Source: Citromicrobium sp. UBA3494 (GTDB lineage Bacteria; Pseudomonadota; Alphaproteobacteria; Sphingomonadales; Sphingomonadaceae). From it: DNA of 64,000 nt. This document shows positions 34,926-45,545 of this stretch, one piece after another (position 1 is the first letter of the stretch; each line of letters starts with the position of its first letter). The notes beneath the pieces are model-generated. The model ran no database searches. It was not told the DNA's origin and saw only the letters and a program-made list of their open reading frames with translations. The stretch covers positions 1 through 64,000 of the forward strand of contig DFQH01000009.1 in the NCBI GenBank assembly GCA_002377695.1, written 5' to 3'. Made by a program: the position numbers and the translations under genes.

Positions 34926-34954
34926 GCGATATCGATAAGCTCTTCTAATATCGC
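34926..34954. promoter_or_regulatory. 29-bp dyad just before the LysR-family gene
   Basis: GCGATAT at 34926-34932 and ATATCGC at 34948-34954 form a perfect 7-bp inverted repeat with a 15-base spacer, ending 3 bases before the ATG at 34958. LysR proteins bind interrupted dyads of this general size, so autoregulation is possible. At RNA level it could instead hide the start. Confidence 0.35.
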
Positions 34955-34957
34955 TCC

Positions 34958-35854
34958 ATGCCGACCCTGCGCCAAATCGAGATTTTCGTGCGTCTCGCAG
35001 AGATGGAAAACATGGGCGAAGCCGCGATGGCGCTTGGCCTTACGCAGCCCGCGCTCAGCCAGCAGCTCCGGGCGCTGGAAGGCCGCCTTGGGCTGCGTCT
35101 TTTCGAGCGCGTGCCCAAGGGGATGCAGCTCACGCCCAGCGGGCGGAACATCCTGGAGCCCGCCCGGGCCGTCCTGCGCGCCAACCGGGATTTTCGAGAC
35201 ACGGCGGATCATGTGGCCGCCCGGCTGGCAGGATCGATCCGCTTCGGCGTGACGCCGACCATCGGTCCCTATTTGATGCCCAAGGTCATCAAGGTGCTTC
35301 ACCGCCGCCATCCGGACCTTCGCCTGTTCATCCGCGAAGGCATTCCCGCGCTTCAGCAGGCCGACCTCGCTGCCGGCGAACTGGATATGATCCTCTCCCC
35401 CATGCCGGTGCGCGGTCGCGGCCTGCATGTGGAGCCGCTGTTTCGAGAACCTCTCAGGATCGTCGCCCCGCCCGACGACCCTCTGCTATCGCTGGACACT
35501 CTGACCGAGGCCGACTTTTCCGGCAGGACCTTCCTGACACTCGATCACCGCCACCATTATCACCGCCAACTAACCGAAATCTGCGAGCAGCTGGGAGCCA
35601 CCATCCTGGCCGATTACGAGGGCACCAGTCTGGATTCCCTGCAGCAGATGGCCGGCTCGGGCGTCGGCCTCGCAATGCTGCCTGAACTCTACATCCGGTC
35701 AGAAGCCGGTGGGCTCGATGTCGTGCGGATCGCCGAACCGGCTGGCTGGGCCCAGTACCGCAGCGTGGCCGCGGCCTGGAGAGCGAACGCCGCCTTTGCA
35801 GGGCTCTACGCCGAAGTGGCGCAGGTGGTCGCGGAGGAAGGGCGGCTGGATTGA
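34958..35854 (+). CDS. LysR-family regulator, OxyR-like but lacking the peroxidatic cysteine
   Basis: A 298-residue regulator with an N-terminal winged helix (MGEAAMALGLTQPALSQQL, about residues 19-37) and a LysR effector domain. The effector part follows OxyR closely (GVTPTIGPYLMPKVI, EGTSLDSLQQM, GVGLAMLPEL). In OxyR two cysteines nine residues apart form the H2O2 switch. Here the resolving Cys remains in LTEIC but the residue nine before it is His, so classical peroxide sensing is unlikely. It points away from the nhaA-carbonic anhydrase-sbtAB genes and may regulate them; the DUF465 gene lies between. Confidence 0.85.
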   Translation: MPTLRQIEIFVRLAEMENMGEAAMALGLTQPALSQQLRALEGRLGLRLFERVPKGMQLTPSGRNILEPARAVLRANRDFRDTADHVAARLAGSIRFGVTPTIGPYLMPKVIKVLHRRHPDLRLFIREGIPALQQADLAAGELDMILSPMPVRGRGLHVEPLFREPLRIVAPPDDPLLSLDTLTEADFSGRTFLTLDHRHHYHRQLTEICEQLGATILADYEGTSLDSLQQMAGSGVGLAMLPELYIRSEAGGLDVVRIAEPAGWAQYRSVAAAWRANAAFAGLYAEVAQVVAEEGRLD

Positions 35855-35891
35855 GGCTGGGACTAGGGCGCTGCGCATACCGCGCGAGGCG

Positions 35892-38381
35892 CTAGACGTC
35901 GGGCAGCCGCTGCTGCGCGAAGCCCCACCCGGCAAGCGACTTCGACTGCGCACGGTCGAGCAGGCGCTTGGCATCGCCGATCGTGAAGCCGCGCGCGTTT
36001 TCCATGTCCTTCAGTTCGTTCCAGGCGACGGGGGCAGCCACCGGGGCGCCCTCCCGCGCGCGGGCCGAATAGGGCATTACGGCCGTGCTGCCGCGCTGAT
36101 TGCGCAGCCAGTCGATGAATATCCGCCCTTCGCGCTTCGCCTTGCTCATCGTGGCGGTGAAGCGGTCCGGCTCGGCCTGGGCCAGGGCCCTGGCGAAACG
36201 CTCAGCGAAACTCTTGTGCGCATCCCACGAATGGCCGGGCGTCAGCGGGACGACCACGTGCACGCCCTTCCCGCCGGTCACCATTGCAAAACTGGTGAGG
36301 CCGATGTCCGCCAGATGCTTGCGCAGATCGCCCGCAGCGTCGCGTACCTGCGCGAAATCAAGCCCTTCATCCGGATCGAGATCGAACACCATCCGATCCG
36401 GTTTCTCGACCGCACCGGACCGGGCGCCCCAGCCGTGGAATTCGATCGTGCCCATCTGGACGCATTGCAGCAGGCCGCGTGCATCCTCGATAAAAAGGTA
36501 ATCCTCGGTCCCGCCGCCCTTCTCCTTGATGGGCACCGCTTTCACACCATCACCGAAGCCGCCATTGTCATGTTTCTGGAAGAAACATTTCTTCGCGCGC
36601 CCCTGCGGGCAGCGCACGAGGCTGAGCGGGCGTTCGGCAGCGAATGCGAGCATGATGGGCGCGACCGCCGCATAGTAGTCCGCCAGATCGCCCTTGGTCT
36701 GGCCGCTGCCGGGGAAGATCACCCGGTCGCGGCTGGAAATTTCCACATCACCTTTGGCCTCGGGCGCAGGCGTCTTGCGCTCGTCCTGCACATCGCTGGC
36801 GTCCTTGTCCTGCCGCAGGCCGAGGAAGCTGCCGTGGCGCACGCGCCCCTCGCTGGTGAGTTCGGCAAAGGCGATCTCGGCCACGAGCTTGGGTGTAACC
36901 CAGTGCACCTTGCGCGCGTCCGCCTTGGGCACATCGAGCGGAGGCGTCTTGCGTGCCAGCCTGTCGAGCTTGCCGGCCAGGCGATCGAGATCGTCGCCGT
37001 CGAATCCGGTGCCGACTTTGCCGCGATAAACCAGATCGTCGCCGTCCCTGGTTGCCAGAAGCAGTGAGGCGAAGGGGCGCGCCTTGGCCGAGCTTTCGGA
37101 CCAGCCGACCACGATGAACTCCTGTCGCTGGACGCATTTGACCTTCACCCAGCTCTTGGTTCGGCTGTGGCGATAGGGCGCCTCCATCCCTTTCGAAATG
37201 ATGCCTTCCTGCCCCGCCTTGCACATCTGCGCGTAGAGCTTCTCGCCCGCCCCGATCACATGATCGGCAAGATGGATGGGCGGGCGTGCATCGCGCAGCA
37301 GCGCTTCCAGCCGTTCCTTGCGCTCTATATTGCTTTGCCCGGTGACGTCTGCGCCGTCGATTTCCAGAAGATCGAACGCAAAAAAGGCAAGTTTGTCCGA
37401 AGGGCCCTGCGTGCCATGTCCGCGCTTGAGTACGGATTGCAAGGTAGAGAAGTCGGGATTTCCGTCCTTGTCCAGCGCCACGATTTCGCCGTCGATCAGC
37501 GCAGGCGGCAGGTCGAGCGCGGCAATGGCTTCCACCAAGGGGCCGAACTTGTCCGTCCAGTCCTTCTGGTTGCGCGTCCATATCGTCACGTCGTCGCCAG
37601 CAACGGCGATCAGCGCACGGTATCCGTCGAACTTGATCTCGTGCATCCAGCCATTGCCGGTAGGCACCTCGTCGACCAGCGTCGCCAGCTGAGGCTTGCG
37701 AAATTTCGGCGGCTCGCCCGGTTTGCCGCCGCGCCGCGCATGCTTCATTTCGGCAAGTTCTTCGAGCGCTGCGTCCTCGCCGGTCGCATCCCCGGGTTCG
37801 CGCCCTGCCGCAATCTCCGCCATGGAGCGCCCGGTGTCGATGCTGGTGAGCGCCTGTTCCACCAGCGCGTCGCCTTCCTCGGCATAGTCGTCATCCAGCT
37901 TGCGCAGGAGCCAGTTCTCGCGCTTCTCGCCCTTCTTCGGCTTCATGCGGATCAGCAGCCACTCGCCCTTCATCCGCTCTCCATCGAGCACGAAGTGCAG
38001 ATGGCCTTCCTCGATATCGTCGGCGCTCTTGCCCTCGATCGGGTGCCAGGTGCCGCGATCCCACAGCATCACCGTGCCGCCACCATATTCATCCGCCGGG
38101 ATTGTCCCTTCGAAGGTGGCGTAGTCCATCGGGTGATCCTCGGTCCGCACGGCGAGGCGCTTCACATCCGGATCGGGCGACGGGCCCTTCGTGACCGCCC
38201 AGCTCTTGAGCACGCCGTCGGCTTCGAGCCGCAGATCCCAGTGCAGCCGCGTCGCATCATGCTTCTGGACCATGAAGATGCGATCCTTGCCGCTCTTGCC
38301 AGCCTTTCCCGCAGGCTCCTTCGTGCGCGAGAAATCGCGCTTTGCGTTATATTCGGCGAGCGGATCCTTCTTCCCGGCCAC
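35892..38381 (-). CDS. ligD: LigD: multidomain ATP-dependent DNA ligase for NHEJ
   Basis: An 829-residue bacterial end-joining enzyme with three domains: a 3'-phosphoesterase at about 35-190 (HDATRLHWDLRLE and EYGGGTVMLWDRGTW), an ATP-dependent ligase at about 235-520 (KFDGYRAL with the AMP-binding lysine) and an LigD-type polymerase/primase at about 550-825 (FDLDPDEG with metal aspartates, GGKGVHVVVPL). It trims, fills and seals broken DNA ends brought together by Ku. The start is GTG at 38381, three bases after the ku stop. It converges with the LysR gene. Confidence 0.95.
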   Translation of the reverse strand: MAGKKDPLAEYNAKRDFSRTKEPAGKAGKSGKDRIFMVQKHDATRLHWDLRLEADGVLKSWAVTKGPSPDPDVKRLAVRTEDHPMDYATFEGTIPADEYGGGTVMLWDRGTWHPIEGKSADDIEEGHLHFVLDGERMKGEWLLIRMKPKKGEKRENWLLRKLDDDYAEEGDALVEQALTSIDTGRSMAEIAAGREPGDATGEDAALEELAEMKHARRGGKPGEPPKFRKPQLATLVDEVPTGNGWMHEIKFDGYRALIAVAGDDVTIWTRNQKDWTDKFGPLVEAIAALDLPPALIDGEIVALDKDGNPDFSTLQSVLKRGHGTQGPSDKLAFFAFDLLEIDGADVTGQSNIERKERLEALLRDARPPIHLADHVIGAGEKLYAQMCKAGQEGIISKGMEAPYRHSRTKSWVKVKCVQRQEFIVVGWSESSAKARPFASLLLATRDGDDLVYRGKVGTGFDGDDLDRLAGKLDRLARKTPPLDVPKADARKVHWVTPKLVAEIAFAELTSEGRVRHGSFLGLRQDKDASDVQDERKTPAPEAKGDVEISSRDRVIFPGSGQTKGDLADYYAAVAPIMLAFAAERPLSLVRCPQGRAKKCFFQKHDNGGFGDGVKAVPIKEKGGGTEDYLFIEDARGLLQCVQMGTIEFHGWGARSGAVEKPDRMVFDLDPDEGLDFAQVRDAAGDLRKHLADIGLTSFAMVTGGKGVHVVVPLTPGHSWDAHKSFAERFARALAQAEPDRFTATMSKAKREGRIFIDWLRNQRGSTAVMPYSARAREGAPVAAPVAWNELKDMENARGFTIGDAKRLLDRAQSKSLAGWGFAQQRLPDV

Positions 38382-38384
38382 GGC

Positions 38385-39215
38385 TTAGGCGCTCTTCTTC
38401 TTGCGCGAGGATTTCTTCGGCTTCTCCTCATCGACCGATTTCTTCAGCGCCGCCATCAGGTCGATCACGTTGCCCGAACCATCGCCGGATGGCTCCTCGA
38501 CATCCTCGAGGATTTTCTTGTCCCCTTTCGCCTTGGCTTTCTTGTCGATCAGCTTGCGCAGCGCCTCGGCATAGCGATCCTCGAACTCGCCCGCATCGAA
38601 CGGCGCGGTCTTCTTCTCGATCAGCGTGCTGGCAAGGTCGAGCAGTTCGTCTTCTGGCTCGTCGTCCGAGATTCCGCCGAAAAACTTCTGCCCTTCGCGC
38701 ACTTCGTCCGCATAGCGCAGGGTTTCCAGCAACATGCCCTTGCCGCAGGGCTTGATCGCCACGAGCTTTTCCTGCCCGCGCACCGACAGCTGCCCCAGCG
38801 CGGTCTTCTTCGCGGCCCGCAACGCCTCGCGCAGCACGATGAAGGCCTCTTCGGCAAGATCGTCCTGCGGGACGACGTAATAGGGCTTTTCGAAATAGAG
38901 CGGATCGATCTCGGAATGGTCCACGAACTGGACCAGCTCGAGCGTTTTCTTGCTCTCGATCCTGACCGCCTCGATCTCCTCGTCTTCCAGCAGGACGTAG
39001 TTGTTCTTCGAAAGCTCGTACCCGCGGATGATATCGTCGCGATCGACCGGGCCCACGCCCTCGACCACCTTTTCGTAGGAAATGCGCTTGCCGGACGGCT
39101 CGTGGATCTGCCGGAAGCTGATCTTCGCTCCGCTTTGCGAGGCGGAATAGATTTCTACCGGGATCGAGACCAGCGCCAGCCTGATCTGCCCCTGCCAATA
39201 TGCACGCGCGGCCAT
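38385..39215 (-). CDS. ku: Ku homodimeric DNA end-binding protein
   Basis: A 276-residue Ku protein. The ATG at 39215 is preceded by GGAGGG and gives the family N-terminus MAARAYWQGQIRLALVSIPV. The central beta-barrel core includes KRISYEKVVEG, LLEDEEIEAV and FEKPYYVVPQ. The C-terminal ~40 residues are lysine-rich, as in bacterial Ku tails that recruit LigD. It threads onto double-strand ends and is encoded directly upstream of ligD. It follows the Anbu gene by 64 bases on the same strand. Confidence 0.95.
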   Translation of the reverse strand: MAARAYWQGQIRLALVSIPVEIYSASQSGAKISFRQIHEPSGKRISYEKVVEGVGPVDRDDIIRGYELSKNNYVLLEDEEIEAVRIESKKTLELVQFVDHSEIDPLYFEKPYYVVPQDDLAEEAFIVLREALRAAKKTALGQLSVRGQEKLVAIKPCGKGMLLETLRYADEVREGQKFFGGISDDEPEDELLDLASTLIEKKTAPFDAGEFEDRYAEALRKLIDKKAKAKGDKKILEDVEEPSGDGSGNVIDLMAALKKSVDEEKPKKSSRKKKSA

Positions 39216-39279
39216 GGGCCCTCCTTGTCTTGGGGGCTCAACGAGCGAGGGCCGGATTTGGTTGCGTTTCTGCCCGACG

Positions 39280-40041
39280 CTATCGGGCTTCACCCGTGTC
39301 GTTCTGTTCGAATTGGAAGGGTGGCAGCCGGTTGACGGCTTCGCGCAGAGACAGGCTCCACTGTTCCGATATCCGGCGGAAATAGGGGTCGTCCGCCTCG
39401 ATCCGCTGCTGCCTGCCAACCCGATAGGCATCGCGCTCGTGGATCGAGAGGTCCAGCGGCAGGTCGACCGCCAGATTGGACCGGATGGTGGAATCGAAAG
39501 AAACCATCAGCAGGCGGATCGCATCCTCGAACGGCATGGCCGGGTCGAAGGTGCGCACGATGATCGGGCGGCCATACTTCGTCTCGCCGATCTGGAAGAA
39601 GGGTGAATCGTCGCCCGCCTCGATGAAATTGCCTTCGGGATAGATCAGGAACAGGCGCGGTTCGCTTCCCTTGATCTGCCCGCCGACGATCAGGCTGGCG
39701 GAAAAGGGCGAGGCAGCCGCCTGCTGCTTTTCGCCTTTCAGGTTTGCGATCACTTCGCGCAGCGTATTGCCCACGATGGTCGCCACCTGAAACATGGAGG
39801 GCGCCGACAGGATCGAGGGATCACGCTCCGCCGGGGCCTTGCTGCGCTCGTCCAGCAGGCTGACCACCGCCTGCGTCGTGGCGAGGTTTCCCGAGGACAG
39901 CAGCGTGATCGCGCGTTCTCCCGGGTTCTCCCAGTGGCGCATCTTGCGCACCTGGGAGACGTCGTCCACGCCCGCATTGGTACGGGTGTCGGACATGAAG
40001 ATCAGGCCGCGGTCCAGCCGCATGCCAACGCAATAGGTCAT
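39280..40041 (-). CDS. Anbu (proteasome-type protease)
   Basis: A 253-residue Ntn-hydrolase of the ancestral beta-subunit family (Anbu/BPH). The Thr after the initiator Met (MTYCVGMRLDRGLIFMSDTR) is the expected nucleophile, and TNAGVDDVSQVRKM follows as in the family. Anbu assembles into open helical or ring forms, and its physiological substrate is unsettled. It is the last of four genes with ATP-grasp, alpha-E and transglutaminase products, the arrangement known for this family, and is followed by ku and ligD. Confidence 0.93.
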   Translation of the reverse strand: MTYCVGMRLDRGLIFMSDTRTNAGVDDVSQVRKMRHWENPGERAITLLSSGNLATTQAVVSLLDERSKAPAERDPSILSAPSMFQVATIVGNTLREVIANLKGEKQQAAASPFSASLIVGGQIKGSEPRLFLIYPEGNFIEAGDDSPFFQIGETKYGRPIIVRTFDPAMPFEDAIRLLMVSFDSTIRSNLAVDLPLDLSIHERDAYRVGRQQRIEADDPYFRRISEQWSLSLREAVNRLPPFQFEQNDTGEAR

Positions 40042-40077
40042 TGAATTCGTTTCTCGCGAAAGGTCAGCGCGACCGGT

Positions 40078-40878
40078 TTATTGCTCGACGCGAAGGGAAA
40101 CAAGCACGCCCTCGTTGCTTCCCCCCATCCGCATGCCGCTGACGGGCGCCGCCTCGCGGAAATCAATGCCGGTGGCAATGCGAATATAGCGCTCGTCGGG
40201 TGAATAGCCGTTCGAGATGTCGAACCCGACCCAGCCGAGCCCTTCGAAGAAAGCTTCCGCCCAGGCATGGCTCGCATCCTGCTCCACCCGGTCGTTCATC
40301 ATCAGGTAGCCCGACACGTAGCGTGCAGGCAGGCCCATCAGCCGTGCCGCCGAACAGAAGATATGCGCGTGGTCCTGGCACACACCCGTGCCGCCCGCGA
40401 TCGCCTCTTCCGCCGTGGTGCCCGAATGGGTGTTGCCGCCCTCGTAACCCACCGCATCGAGGATGGCCTCGGACAGGCGATGCCCGGTCGACACCTCGGC
40501 GATATCGGCATCGGCCAGTTTGCCAACCAGCTCGCGCACGCCCTCGCCCGCCTTCGTCAGATCGGACGAGCGTCTGAAATGCCACAGCGGCAGGAAGCCG
40601 CGATGCTTGCCCAGCACGCCATCGCTGTTCGTGTTCTCGACCAGTCCGACGCAGCGGATTGCGGTTTCCGTGGTGCCGCGTTCTATCCCGATCAGGTCAA
40701 CTGCATTGCCGTTGTGATCTTCGTAGTGGAGTTCGGGCGCGCCGCCTTCGATGGAGATCTTCCAGTCGAGAACCGACTGGCCCCGCGTATCCTTGGGCCG
40801 CAAGCGCACCTGCTGAAGACCATAGGCTACCGGCGCATCGTAGCAGTAGCGCGTCTCGTGCTCGATCCGCAGCCTCAT
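40078..40878 (-). CDS. Transglutaminase-like cysteine protease/amidase
   Basis: A 266-residue protein with an N-terminal DUF-type beta domain (MRLRIEHETRYCYDAPV) and a transglutaminase-like core. The triad is visible: Cys in GTGVCQDHAH, His in ASHAWAE and Asp in GFDISNG. In Anbu operons this enzyme is thought to act on peptide tags made by the ATP-grasp partner. It overlaps the alpha-E gene by 4 bases and precedes Anbu by 36 bases. No signal peptide is seen. Confidence 0.93.
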   Translation of the reverse strand: MRLRIEHETRYCYDAPVAYGLQQVRLRPKDTRGQSVLDWKISIEGGAPELHYEDHNGNAVDLIGIERGTTETAIRCVGLVENTNSDGVLGKHRGFLPLWHFRRSSDLTKAGEGVRELVGKLADADIAEVSTGHRLSEAILDAVGYEGGNTHSGTTAEEAIAGGTGVCQDHAHIFCSAARLMGLPARYVSGYLMMNDRVEQDASHAWAEAFFEGLGWVGFDISNGYSPDERYIRIATGIDFREAAPVSGMRMGGSNEGVLVSLRVEQ

Positions 40879-41822
40879 GCCGTCACCTCGAACGAGTAAT
40901 CAGCCGTAATCTGCTTGGCGAGCCGTGAGTTGCTGGCGAGGAAGTCCTCGATGTACTCGTGCAGGCCGTCATCGAAAATCATTTCCATCGACCGTCCGAG
41001 ATAGTCGGTCCGGATGGCTTCGGCCATTTCGCAGGCTTGCGTCCGGTTATCGTAGTCCTTCTCCAGATAGCCCAGATTATCGCAGATCTTGTTGTAGCAG
41101 AACGCGAGGCTGCGCGGCATCTGTTCGTGCAGGATCAGGAACTGCGCGATGTCGCGCGGGTTCACCGTCGCGCCGTGGAGCCAGGTGTAGGAGCGCAGGG
41201 CGGAAACCGATCGCAGGATCGTCTCCCACTGCTTGATATCCAGCGTCGAACCGACCTGGCTGATGGAAGGCAGGAGCAGGTAATATTTGACGTCGAGGAT
41301 GCGCGCGGTGTTGTCCGCGCGTTCGACAAAGGTGCCCAGCCGCAGGAAATTATACCCGTCGTTGCGCAGCATCGTGCCGTTGGTGGCCCCGCGCACGAGC
41401 GCATTCTGTTGCCGGATGGTGGTCAGCGTATCGGGGAGATCGGCCTCGGGAATGCGGCCGGACAAAAGCTTGTCGAGCGTCATCCAGCTTTCGTTCGTGG
41501 CCTCCCACACCTCTCGCGTGAGAGCGATGCGCACCGCCCGCGCATTGTCGCGTGCAGCCTTCACCATGGAGATGATGCTGGCGGGATTGCTCCTGTCGCT
41601 CAGCAGATATTCCATGACGGTGGTGGACGTCGCCTCACCATGACGCTGGCGGAAGCCCTGGAGCTGGCCGGTCGTGGTCAGCACCGATTCCCATTCCGAG
41701 CGCGAGGACCCGGCGCGGGTCAGCGCGATGCGAAAGCCTGCATCGAGCAGGCGGGCGGTCGATTCCGCGCGTTCCAGGTAACGGAACATCCAGAACAGGC
41801 CGGAGGCGGTCTTACCGAGCAT
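40875..41822 (-). CDS. Alpha-E (DUF403) domain protein
   Basis: A 315-residue all-helical protein that starts with LGKTASGLFWMFRYLERAE, the family signature, and contains LRLGTFVERADNTARILD, where the RxxR/E pattern repeats. The family always travels with the ATP-grasp and transglutaminase partners and is presumed to be a scaffold or substrate-binding component of a peptide-forming system. It lies 32 bases after the ATP-grasp gene and overlaps the transglutaminase gene by 4 bases. Confidence 0.92.
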   Translation of the reverse strand: MLGKTASGLFWMFRYLERAESTARLLDAGFRIALTRAGSSRSEWESVLTTTGQLQGFRQRHGEATSTTVMEYLLSDRSNPASIISMVKAARDNARAVRIALTREVWEATNESWMTLDKLLSGRIPEADLPDTLTTIRQQNALVRGATNGTMLRNDGYNFLRLGTFVERADNTARILDVKYYLLLPSISQVGSTLDIKQWETILRSVSALRSYTWLHGATVNPRDIAQFLILHEQMPRSLAFCYNKICDNLGYLEKDYDNRTQACEMAEAIRTDYLGRSMEMIFDDGLHEYIEDFLASNSRLAKQITADYSFEVTA

Positions 41823-41854
41823 CGCGTGGCCCCCGAAAAAGTGTGGCAGAGCGA

Positions 41855-43279
41855 TCAGTCATCGAGCACCCACGTATCCTTGGTGCCGCCGCCCTGGCTG
41901 GAATTCACCACCAGCGACCCCTCGTTCATCGCCACGCGGGTCAGGCCGCCGGGCACGATGTCGATCGAATTGGGTGCCATCAGCACGAAGGGCCGGAAAT
42001 CGACGTGGCGCGGGGCGAGGCCCTGTTCGGTGTAGATCGGCACGGTCGACAGCGCCAGCGTGGGCTGGGCGATGTAGCCATCCGGCTTCGCCTTCAGCTT
42101 GGCGCGGAATTCCTCGATCTCGGCCTTGCTGGCGGCCGGCCCGATCAGCATGCCGTAACCGCCCGATCCGTGGACTTCCTTCACCACCAGCTCTTCCAGC
42201 CGGTCGAGCACTTCGGCCAGCTGGTCCGGCTCGGAACAGCGCCAGGTCGGCACGTTCTGCAGAAGCGGCCGCTCGCCAGTGTAGAACTCCACGATGTCGG
42301 GCATGTAACTGTAGAGCGCCTTGTCGTCGGCGATCCCCGTGCCCGGCGCATTGGCGATGGTCACTCCGCCGGCGCGGTACACATCGAAGATCCCGGGCAC
42401 GCCCAGCATCGAATCCGGATTGAAGTTGAGCGGATCGAGGAAATCGTCGTCGATCCGGCGATAGATCACATCGACCGGCTTGTAGCCTTGCGTGGTGCGC
42501 ATGGCGACGCGCCCGTCGACCACCCGCAGGTCCGATCCCTCGATCAGTTCGGCGCCCATCTGGTCGGCGATGAAACTGTGTTCGAAATAGGCGGAGTTGT
42601 AGGTGCCCGGCGTCAGCACGGCGACCGTCGGGCGGCCCATGCAGGCGGGCGGAGCGCAGGCCGAAAGCGACCGGCGCAACCAGCTGGGATAGTCGCTCAC
42701 CTCGCAGATCGGGATTTCCGCGAACAGCTCGGGAAACATCTGGAGCATGATCTCGCGGTTCTCGAGCATGTAGGACACGCCGGACGGGGTCCGCGCATTG
42801 TCTTCCAGCACGTAGAACTCGTCAGGCCCGGTCCGCACGATGTCGGTGCCGATGATGTGCGTGTAGATGCCGCCGGGCGGATCGAAGCCCATCATCTTGG
42901 GCAGGAAAGCATCGTTATTGGCGATCAGGCTTTGCGGGATGCGCCCCGCCCGCAGGATTTCCTGCCGGTGGTAGATATCGTGCAGGAAGGCGTTGATCGC
43001 CCGCACGCGCTGTTCGATCCCCTTGGAAAGCTTGCGCCATTCATTGCCCGAAAGAACGCGGGGGACGACATCGAACGGGATCAGCCGCTCGTCCGCCTCG
43101 TCCTCGCCGTACACGTTGAAGGTAATGCCGATCTTGCGGAAGAAGTTTTCCGCCTGTTCGGACTTGCGCAATACGCGATTATCGGGCTGCCGATCGAGCC
43201 ATTGGCGAAATGCCTGGTAGGCCGGACGAATATCTTCGCCGTTGCCCCCGCCCGATCCTAGCATTTCGTCGAAGCTCAA
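41855..43279 (-). CDS. Circularly permuted type 2 ATP-grasp protein (DUF404/407)
   Basis: A 474-residue predicted ATP-dependent carboxylate-amine ligase. FDPPGGIYTHIIGTDIVR, YVLEDNARTPSGVSYML and KEVHGSGGYGMLIGP are family landmarks for ATP and metal binding in the permuted fold. It is thought to form peptide bonds on an unknown target in the Anbu-linked system. The start appears to be TTG at 43279, with an upstream in-frame stop and no closer ATG with a good ribosome-binding site; ATG at 43264 is the alternative. It heads the four-gene set. Confidence 0.9.
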   Translation of the reverse strand: MSFDEMLGSGGGNGEDIRPAYQAFRQWLDRQPDNRVLRKSEQAENFFRKIGITFNVYGEDEADERLIPFDVVPRVLSGNEWRKLSKGIEQRVRAINAFLHDIYHRQEILRAGRIPQSLIANNDAFLPKMMGFDPPGGIYTHIIGTDIVRTGPDEFYVLEDNARTPSGVSYMLENREIMLQMFPELFAEIPICEVSDYPSWLRRSLSACAPPACMGRPTVAVLTPGTYNSAYFEHSFIADQMGAELIEGSDLRVVDGRVAMRTTQGYKPVDVIYRRIDDDFLDPLNFNPDSMLGVPGIFDVYRAGGVTIANAPGTGIADDKALYSYMPDIVEFYTGERPLLQNVPTWRCSEPDQLAEVLDRLEELVVKEVHGSGGYGMLIGPAASKAEIEEFRAKLKAKPDGYIAQPTLALSTVPIYTEQGLAPRHVDFRPFVLMAPNSIDIVPGGLTRVAMNEGSLVVNSSQGGGTKDTWVLDD

Positions 43280-43312
43280 TTCGGTCCCGGGCCTTCCTGA
43301 TCTGTCTTATGT

Positions 43313-43342
43313 CTTATTCCCGGTCCCTCGACCGGCGATAAG
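43313..43342. terminator. Hairpin between acsA and the ATP-grasp gene
   Basis: A two-part stem, CTTAT/ATAAG outside and CCGGTC/GACCGG inside with a 2-base internal loop and a 4-base terminal loop, lies between the acsA stop and the ATP-grasp start. It probably ends acsA transcription, though no T tract follows on either strand. A tandem GTCTTAT repeat (43304-43317) overlaps its left edge. Confidence 0.45.
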
Positions 43343-43393
43343 ATCCAAACCGCCAACATCGGGGATTTGTTCCGCAACGCAGCATCCTTACCC

Positions 43394-45316
<1,923 letters not shown>

Positions 45317-45545
45317 GCGCTTGGCTCTCCTTCCCAGGCTCTTCTTGTCGCAACGAGCTAACCCATCTCCCGCCGCTTGGCGACCTGGCAAGCGAGAGCC
45401 CGGCGCGATCGGGGCTCCGATCAGAGGCCGACGCTGATCGATCAACGACATGCGAGCGCTTGCGTTGCCGCGCGCGGGAGAATAGCAAGTGACACTATTA
45501 CATCGGCGTGATCCCGTGCCGATCGCAAATTTCCAGGGGACCTCA

